From a virus, in the IMG/VR virus record IMGVR_UViG_3300009172_001562, positions 1-37,172 of that record: 37,172 nucleotides of DNA; one strand, given 5' to 3'. Position numbers and translations under genes: made by a program. The notes under the pieces are model-generated. The model was not told where the DNA came from. It made no database searches and saw only the letters and a list, made by a program, of their open reading frames with translations. Below are positions 1 through 7,500 of this stretch, one piece after another; position 1 is the stretch's first letter, and each line of letters opens with the position of its first letter.

Positions 1-19
1 ATACATATTAATTAATAAA

Positions 20-50
20 AGGCTCTCGCAATTGAGGGCCTTTTTTTTAT
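20..50 (+). terminator. Rho-independent terminator, probably serving a convergent plus-strand unit
   Basis: A 7-bp stem (21-27 with 34-40) closes a 6-nt loop and is followed by eight T residues at 41-48. Read as plus-strand RNA, the single imperfect position (24/37) is a U-G wobble. Read as minus-strand RNA it is an A-C mismatch, and only four U residues follow. The hairpin is therefore better suited to stopping plus-strand transcription arriving from the left, although it may also stop the long minus-strand operon that ends at 67. Confidence 0.7.
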
Positions 51-66
51 TTCATTAGTTTATTTT

Positions 67-825
67 TTATACTGACCTATGTTTGTTTATCCAGGGAACT
101 TGTTTTTTATCATTTGGAGCACTTACTACTTCATTAAAAAGCCTTAAAAGATTTTCATCATTGTAATGCTGATCTATATTTCTATCAGCACCGTAGCCAT
201 CTTCTTTTTTTAATTTTTTTCTTAATTCAGGAATATCTTTTTTATTAAAAATTTTTTTAGGATCTATTTTGTTTTTTATTCTAAACTCCATTAGTTCTCC
301 ATATACCTCAGGGGCATTTAACTGATAATCACTAAGTTTATAAGATTTTTTTTCTTGACCACCAAAATATTTTCCAAAAAAGTTAGGTTCGAAATCTTTT
401 ATTGGAATGCTTGTTATCTTTTTTTGAATATTACTATTTACGTCATTTTCGTTAAGAAGCCTATTATTAATTTTTTGCGGGGCATCGGTTGTTCCAATAT
501 CAAAAACGTGACCTAACTCATGATAGTTTGTGTTGTCAGAGTTAGCAAAATATACATCATCGTCTGGGCTATATTGTCCCGCGCCAGTTGGCTTTTCTTC
601 ATATATTTTCCCAAAATCAATTTCAGAAACCCTTTTTGTATTGTCAAGATTGTTGAAGCCTTTTTGTTTTTGACCATTACCTAACTGATCTTCATACATT
701 CCTGTTGCTTCTCTTTGATTGACCCAGTTTTTTATTTTCTCAACCCCCTCTTTAGCAGGGTCAGTTATTGAACGCTGCAATAAAGGAGACTTTGCATTAA
801 ATTTTTTCTTGAAAGGTGATCTCAT
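67..825 (-). CDS. Putative zinc metallopeptidase with N-terminal SPxK motifs
   Basis: 252 aa, the last gene of the minus-strand operon, 6 nt after the endolysin gene. Residues 102-106 read HELGH, the HExxH zinc-peptidase signature. A downstream glutamate in GELME (E177) is a plausible third zinc ligand, as in gluzincin-type enzymes. The N-terminus carries SPFK at 3-6 and SPLL at 13-16, matching the motif that recurs in the 31.4-34.3 kb gene group, so the protein may share their location in the virion. No signal peptide or membrane segment is visible. The C-terminal third is rich in Lys and Asp. The substrate is unknown; peptidoglycan, a scaffold or coat precursor, or host proteins are all possible. 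The motif is clear, but the family assignment is inferred. Confidence 0.75.
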   Translation of the reverse strand: MRSPFKKKFNAKSPLLQRSITDPAKEGVEKIKNWVNQREATGMYEDQLGNGQKQKGFNNLDNTKRVSEIDFGKIYEEKPTGAGQYSPDDDVYFANSDNTNYHELGHVFDIGTTDAPQKINNRLLNENDVNSNIQKKITSIPIKDFEPNFFGKYFGGQEKKSYKLSDYQLNAPEVYGELMEFRIKNKIDPKKIFNKKDIPELRKKLKKEDGYGADRNIDQHYNDENLLRLFNEVVSAPNDKKQVPWINKHRSV

Positions 826-831
826 ATTTAT

Positions 832-1224
832 TTATTTTTTAATTGTTTTACTCCAACGAGCTCGCGTTCCTCGGATATCCACATGTGTAAATGTATTGTA
901 TATTCCTATACCACCCAACTTGAATGACTCGTTCTTCATTAAATCATTTATTTTAACAGCCATCTCATTAGGGCTTAAAGTCTTTGATTTAATATCGGCA
1001 GCTTTGCCTTTTAGATGCTGAGAATTTACTGCTCCACCAACATCAGCATTATGATATTTACAACGATAAGCATTAGTTAGATCTAACCTGCCTACATCGT
1101 TTCTTAACACCTGTAGGTTTTCTGCTAATTCTTGGACATTCTTTTTTACAAACTCAGGCATAACACATCCACATTTGCATTCGAATTCATCCATGCTAAA
1201 GTTATCAGTAAGTTTGCTACTCAT
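832..1224 (-). CDS. Endolysin: M15-family D-Ala-D-Ala carboxypeptidase-like
   Basis: 130 aa, the length of a single peptidase M15 domain. The zinc-binding pattern is present: SQHLKGKAADI supplies H70 and D77, and THVDIRG supplies H114 with D116. The N-terminal DEFECKCGC segment is typical of phage members of this family. These enzymes cut peptide cross-links in peptidoglycan, which makes this the main lysis enzyme. It has no signal peptide, so it would need a holin or another route to reach the cell wall. Its start codon lies inside the end of the upstream one-TM gene (8-nt overlap, ATGAGTAG), which suggests coupled translation of a lysis pair. Confidence 0.92.
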   Translation of the reverse strand: MSSKLTDNFSMDEFECKCGCVMPEFVKKNVQELAENLQVLRNDVGRLDLTNAYRCKYHNADVGGAVNSQHLKGKAADIKSKTLSPNEMAVKINDLMKNESFKLGGIGIYNTFTHVDIRGTRARWSKTIKK

Positions 1225-1381
1225 CTTCTTTCTTTTCTTTTTCTACTTTAGTCCATTTAGCTACAGTATAACCTATAGTTACTATAAGTAATATTATTTT
1301 CAACCAATCTTCTATTTGAGAAAAAGTGGCCAATCCTACTACAGATCCGTTTATCATATATACTTTTAAGTTTTCAGTCAT
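1217..1381 (-). CDS. Small single-TM protein, candidate holin or lysis partner
   Basis: 54 aa, starting MTENLKVYM. One hydrophobic helix spans about residues 26-42 (WLKIILLIVTIGYTVAK) and is followed by a highly charged Lys/Glu tail ending KEKKEDE. The gene overlaps the first 8 nt of the endolysin gene and lies between it and a small Cys-rich gene. Size, topology and position fit a small holin or pinholin, or another lysis accessory protein, but no family is recognised. A second holin candidate lies at 36625-37077. The start was chosen because it is the only ATG upstream of the helix that leaves a compact 5-nt gap to the preceding gene. Confidence 0.75.
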   Translation of the reverse strand: MTENLKVYMINGSVVGLATFSQIEDWLKIILLIVTIGYTVAKWTKVEKEKKEDE

Positions 1382-1386
1382 GATTA

Positions 1387-1557
1387 TTATTTAGGACATT
1401 TACATTCTTCACATCCACAATCTGGTGTTGCTGGATCTTGATTATATTCAGGTACTGGAGCCCCTGTTCCATCCGGGCTTATGGATATTTCCATACCTTC
1501 AGGCGCAGTTAATCCTACTCTTGCTTCTCTAATCTTTGTTGTTATTGGTATGGACAT
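1387..1557 (-). CDS. Small protein with C-terminal cysteine cluster
   Basis: 56 aa. Its ATG shares one nucleotide with the TAA stop of the giant virion gene (TAATG), the same junction seen at four other places in this window. The C-terminus reads CGCEECKCPK, four cysteines in eight residues, suggesting a bound metal or an iron- or zinc-loaded tip. The middle is Pro/Gly-rich and probably extended. No family is recognised and no function is assigned. The tight coupling and compact fit between two genes support it being real. Confidence 0.65.
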   Translation of the reverse strand: MSIPITTKIREARVGLTAPEGMEISISPDGTGAPVPEYNQDPATPDCGCEECKCPK

Positions 1558-4500
1558 TATTTTTTATTTTTTAAGTATTCTTCTTTCCTTCTTTTCTTTA
1601 GCGCTTCATTTACAGAGTCGTTTCTTTTATTTAATTCCTCTTTCTTTTTTAGCTTCCTAGCTAAAGCCGCATCTCTTTTTTTCCTAGCCTTAGCATTCTT
1701 TTCTTTAAGTTTTTCTGCTGGAGATAAGTTGGCTACTCTTTGATTTTCCTTTTCCTTATTCTTTGCCCTTGTGTTTTTAGCTTTCTCTTTGCCTTCTACT
1801 TTTCTTTTAGCTTTGCCTTCAGCTTTTATTAAATCAAACTCCTCGTTTTTAGCTCCAACATTCCAAACTCTCCATCCAGCCCCTAACGCTATTCTTTGAA
1901 ATACACTGTTCCTAGCGTCTAACGTTTCAGCTACACCTCTAGCTTCTGTTAAAGCTCTATCTAAAGGTAAATTAAAACCAGCAGAGGCTACGTTAGCTAG
2001 TATACTGTATGTTGATGATGGGTTAAACCTACCATCTATAGTGACTGACCAAGGGTGTTTAGCTATAACATCTTTATCAAACTGCGCTGTTTGAATACCT
2101 GAGTATACTTTCCTAAGTTTAGATCCAATAGCTGGTGATAAGTTAGCAAGCTCAAGAATTGTTTTAGCCTGATCTCCTGTAAAACCTTTTTTATTTTCTC
2201 TTTCCCACGTAAGGAAAGAATTTTTTAATGTAGTAATGATTGCTCCGTATATACCGGTACCTCTTACCACCGAGTCTGACATACTGTTTAACACCTCTGC
2301 TGCTTTATTTTCTAAAGCTTTGTCTCTTTTTTCATCGTCCTCTTCTTCATCCTCGTCAAATCCAGGTATTAATGCAAATGCTGTTTTTGAAAGGGCATTA
2401 AATAAAAAGTTTTGTATAGCTCCATAATAAAGTATCTTGGATACGTGTGTCTTCGCGTCCCCACGACCATTTATAATATCCTGGCTAGACTTTTTCATCA
2501 ATCTAGTGTATTGCATTGTTGTGTTCTGAAACGATAAGATAAGACGTCCCGCAACGCTTCGCTGCTGTTGAGATACTAATGCAGGATCACCCGACTGTTG
2601 AGATTCATCTGATAGCTTAGTAAAATCTTGGAAAGCTTTTGTTTCAGCATCCTTTAAATCCATCCCCTGCTTTGTATATGTTTTAACTCTATTACGATAT
2701 AAAGAAGCACCACCTAATGAAATTGCAAAACTATCTGCAATCTGTGTCGGTGTAAAACCTATTTTTAATATATAAGCTATGATAGCCCCCGCTTTATCTT
2801 GAGTGTTCTTAGCTGCATTAGCAATCTCTGCTTCTTGAACATCTGACTTTAAACCACCTCTACGTTGTTTTAATTTGTCTGAGTTAAAGATCATTGCAAA
2901 ATCTTTCCAATACTGAGGTTGATTAGCGAATGCAAGTGCTGCTTTAGCTGGATTATTATCAGACCAGTTTATAAAGTTAGCTGATGAAAGAGTCTGCATT
3001 ATAGCTGACCTTCTATTGAAAAACATTATTGTACCAATAGAGTTGTTAACCCATTGAGTCCACTTGCTTGTTATAGCATCACTCCCTTGGTTTGCGCTAT
3101 TGCTACCAGACTTCATTGCGGAAATAGCGTTTTCAATTGCTTTCCTTGAAGCTTCTCCATACAATGCTTCAACTTTGTTTAAATTCTTTTCGCTAAATAC
3201 AATGTCAACGTTTTCAATAAACTCAGTTAAGTACTCTTTTCTATTTGTTTTTTCAGTTAAATTATTTAGATCGCTTAAAGTAGTTTGGGCTAGCCAATGT
3301 TCTCCTGGTTCTGGCCATGAGTCTTTCTTAGACACCGTTAACAATCCGTCCGCAAAAGCGCTTAGTTCAGGATCATTAGCTACAAGATCGTTTAATTTTT
3401 TGTTATCTCTTTTAGATAAACCTGGTATTTCTTTTCCAGCCTTATTCCACAAGTACACTCGAACAGCAGCATCGTAAGTATACTGTTCATTAGGTATTAG
3501 CTTGTTTAACTTTTTCTTAACAGGCTTAAACATATTAAGCAAAGCCTTCGTGTCTTCTTTAATTGATTGTCTTGCTGATTCTAATGCTGCAACACCTTGG
3601 AAGTAAGGGTCCATTAAACTCTCTTCAAAAAACTTTTGATCAGCTTCACCTTGCTTCCCTTTCCCAGCAAATTTGTATTGAGTTAATCCCCTGAAATCTT
3701 CCGCTGAAGGAGATACAAAGAACTTCCACTTACCTGCTTTTTTACCTCTTCTCTGAGCGGTTGCTTTAGAAAACTCTTTGAACGACTCAACACCTTTTTG
3801 GCGCTGTATCATATCGTTAAAGCCAGCATCTAATCCTTCACTAAATTTAATCTTAGCTTGTTGAACTTTACCTTTTACATCGAATGTGTTAAACACATCT
3901 TTAACCGCATTAACATTACCTAAATGATCATCAGCAAAATAAAAGTCGTTATAACCTTCGGCTACTTTACCAACCATCCAGTCAGCTTTTGCTTTAGGGT
4001 TTCCGTCTGCTAGTCCAGTTATATTCTCTATAGGTATGTTTAATCCCATACTCGCTAAGAATTCTTTAATAGGTCCAGCAGCGTCAGCAGGTCTTGCTGT
4101 TAAAACAAACACGTCTTTAGTTCCTCCCTTGTCTGCTATAATTTTAGCAACCTCAAGCAAGGGTCCAGCTTGCCCGTTCATTACTTTACTAAACTCAGAG
4201 AAATCCCATTGAGCGCCTTCAGCTTCCATCTTACCTGCGTCTTTAGCAAAAGTAGCAGCATCAATTTTACCTGTAGTGCCATCAGGCATTGTGTATAGCA
4301 CATTACTTTTCGTACGTGCTAATGTATCATCGAAATCAAATACTCGTATTTTTTTAGGTGATTGGGACCATTTAATGCTTCTAGCATTATTGATAGCTTT
4401 TTGTTGGGTTTCAACAGTTTTAAGCTTTTTAAAATCAACAGCTTCACTAAAGTTTATCTGGCTCTTTATAGCCTCAGATCTAGAGTCTATTAATTCTTTT

Positions 4501-7500
4501 GCAGGTCTTAAGTCGTAAGTGTAAACAAAAGACTGATCCACTTTAGATAATAAGTATATTCTTAAATCTTTGTAAGGATTAGCTTTACCAAACACATCCA
4601 CAAAATCTAACGTTTCTCTATTTTCCAACCATTGATCATGGAATTCCATAATCTCATTAACTTTAAAAGCTAACTCTTTATCTGTATTGTTTTCAAACCC
4701 AAGCTCAGCAATTTCGAACATACTAGTTCCATTGTCAGCTAAATGCTCTCCCTTCATATTGCCTTGAGGACCATTCTTAAAGGTTATATATTTTAAACCT
4801 GTTAAAGATCTAAGACCAGCAGTAGCGTTAGTTTGCGCTTGCAATATACTTATAAAAGATTGAGGCGAAATACTTCCGTCTTTAACAAGATTTACCAACG
4901 TTGTGATTATATAATTGCCAAGTATTTTGTTTTGAACATTAGCAGCTTCAATCTCTGGTATTAATTTTCTGTATTCTTCTCTTTTTTTATCCCCAGTCCA
5001 TTCCTTGTTTAAAATTCTACTTACTTTGCCCATAACTCCTGTTTTGGAATTCATAGGTGAAACTTCGTTTAGTCTTAATTCTGGCGGAAGGTTTTTGCTT
5101 TTAGGTTGATTTTCTTTTAGTTCAACCAAAAAATCATAAAAAGGCCCAGTTGCTCCTGGTATAATCTTTCCGGTTTCTTTATCTTTTTTTGTAGCCGCGG
5201 AATCTAATAGTCTATTAAAAAAACCAAGTCCATCAAAACCTATAATATTGGTTACATCTGAACCTAAAACATTAGCCACGACTTTCATATCTTTAGCTAA
5301 AGCTTTTCTGGCACTTATATCACTTTTACTGGTTATTGCTCTTTTAACTAGATCCTTAACACTTTGAGGTATAACTTTTGAGGCTTTTATAGATTGCAAA
5401 AACCTAAGATCTTTCCCGTCAAGCAACAACCCTTGATCAAAAGCGTCTCTAATAGACTTCCCAACACCTTCAAATGCTTTTCCTTTGTATATTTCGTCAT
5501 CAAGCAATATATTTCCATCAATATCTACCACTTCGTCAAAACCTATATCTAAACTTTTTCTTAATAGGTTACTTGCTGATTGCTTAAATAAAGGAGATAC
5601 AGAAGAAAACTTAACTTGCCCTCTTTCTGATTGCCTAGCTATATCTTCCACAAAAGTATCAGCTAAAACAACGCCTAAAGCTGCTTGATTGTTCTCAAAA
5701 GCTTTACTTATCTCGCTATTATCATTTTGTAATTCTTTGTTAAATACCTCTAATGATATTTCTTCGGCTACAGCTTTAGCCATAGACTCTTTCTTACCTC
5801 GTATAGGGGCTCCTGAGGTCATCCTGCCATCAGCATCTATACTTACATCCTGTAGTACTGATCCAACGAAGTCAGCGTCGCTTAAAGCCGTCGCTATATT
5901 AGGCAACCTTCTAACAATATCTCCACCAGCAGTCTTACCAGATTTGTTTGTCGATGTTTTTTCTCTATCTATAGTCTTACCTTGCCAGTCACTTGTGAAA
6001 TTAGGTGTAAATATAAAATCACCATAAGAATCTTTAACTCTTGTGCCGGCGTCGTCTACTTTATACGTACCACCAACAGACTTTTGTATGGCTTGAGGAA
6101 TTGCTCCCATCAACCAAGTAGTAGTCATGTTTTCTAATACAGCTTTCTTATTTTTTAATAACCACTTCTGTAATTTAGCATCGGCTTTCCCACCCATAGC
6201 TTCTTTAAGATCAATATCAGCTTGCTTACCCATTGCTTTCTTTATCTCAGCAATTAAAGGTGAAACCGATTTGTTTATAGAAACTTTAGTATCAAGCTTA
6301 GATTTTAATACTTTTAAAACCTTAGTTAATTTACCGCCAATCTCTTTAATAGTAAATCCTGGCAGAACCCCACTGTCAATTAATTTTCTAAACTTAGGTC
6401 TGTCTTTTTTGACAACGTCATCTTCAGCAATTTTACCTTGAGCTTCTTTAGTATCTAAGTCAGTAGTTTTCTTAGCAGCTTCGCTTTCCTTAAACAAAGC
6501 TTTCTTAGCATCTAATTTACCGAAATTAGTGTTAGCGAATATAAATTCACCAAAAGTAATAGGTTGTTTGTTACCTGCTTTCTTTCTTTCAGCCGCTGGA
6601 TCATAGTTAATTAATCTTTCCTGTATGCTAGCTATAGTCTTTTCAGCAATTTCTTTACTAGAAGACTTAGATTTTATATAGTTACTAATTACACCGTTTG
6701 GTTGTGTAGCGCTATAAATAGGATTAAAAACTTTTCTATTAAAATATTGGTCTTGAGTAGTAACCTCCGGAGGTACTAACGCATTTATAGTCTCTAATGT
6801 TGTTTGGGATGATGCTATCTTGGCTTCAGAGCTATCTGTAGTACTTACACCTTCTACAGATTCTAAAGCCTCTACGAGCTTAGATTTTTTAGCAGCCTGT
6901 ATATCTTCTGTCGAAAGTTCTCCTTTGCTTATTTTATTAGCAACACCTACAACAAAGTTAAATATGTCAGTTTCGCCTCTAAAATCAAAATCAAACTCTG
7001 ATCCGAATTGTTGCTGAGTCATAACCCCGAATAATCCAGCAATACTTTTTGCTTTTCTAACGCTTGTTATTTTACCTCCAGCAACATATTCTAAAACTTT
7101 TGAAATTACTTCAGAAGGATCTAATTCCCCATCAACATATACTGAGTCATTCAATAATTCAGCATAAACTTTAGGGTCCGTTGACTTTAAAGTTTTTAAT
7201 AACTGATTTGAAATAGACTGGAAAGCCCCTTCATTCTTTTGATTTGAAAAGATTGACCAAAATGCTTGGTGGCCTACTTCATGGGTTCTAGTGTATTTTC
7301 TTTGATTAGCTACTTGATTTTCAACAACAGCTAAAGTAACACCTTTTGGGTTTTTAGCAGTCTTCTGCACGGCTACTCCGTCATTACCATTAGCAAGCCC
7401 TTCGTTAATTTTAGCTTTTTGCTCAGGTGTTAAATCTTCTCTAGAGTCTACATATGTTGTAGCTTCTGCTACGGTTTCGAAAGACTTAAAGTTTTTACCG

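Noticed and set aside
719-1021. 100-aa plus-strand frame across the 252-aa and M15 genes
   Set aside because: Antisense to two minus-strand genes with clear zinc motifs, with no support for coding.
2236-2427. Plus-strand frame with a long serine run
   Set aside because: It is the complement of the acidic Asp/Glu run in the giant virion protein.
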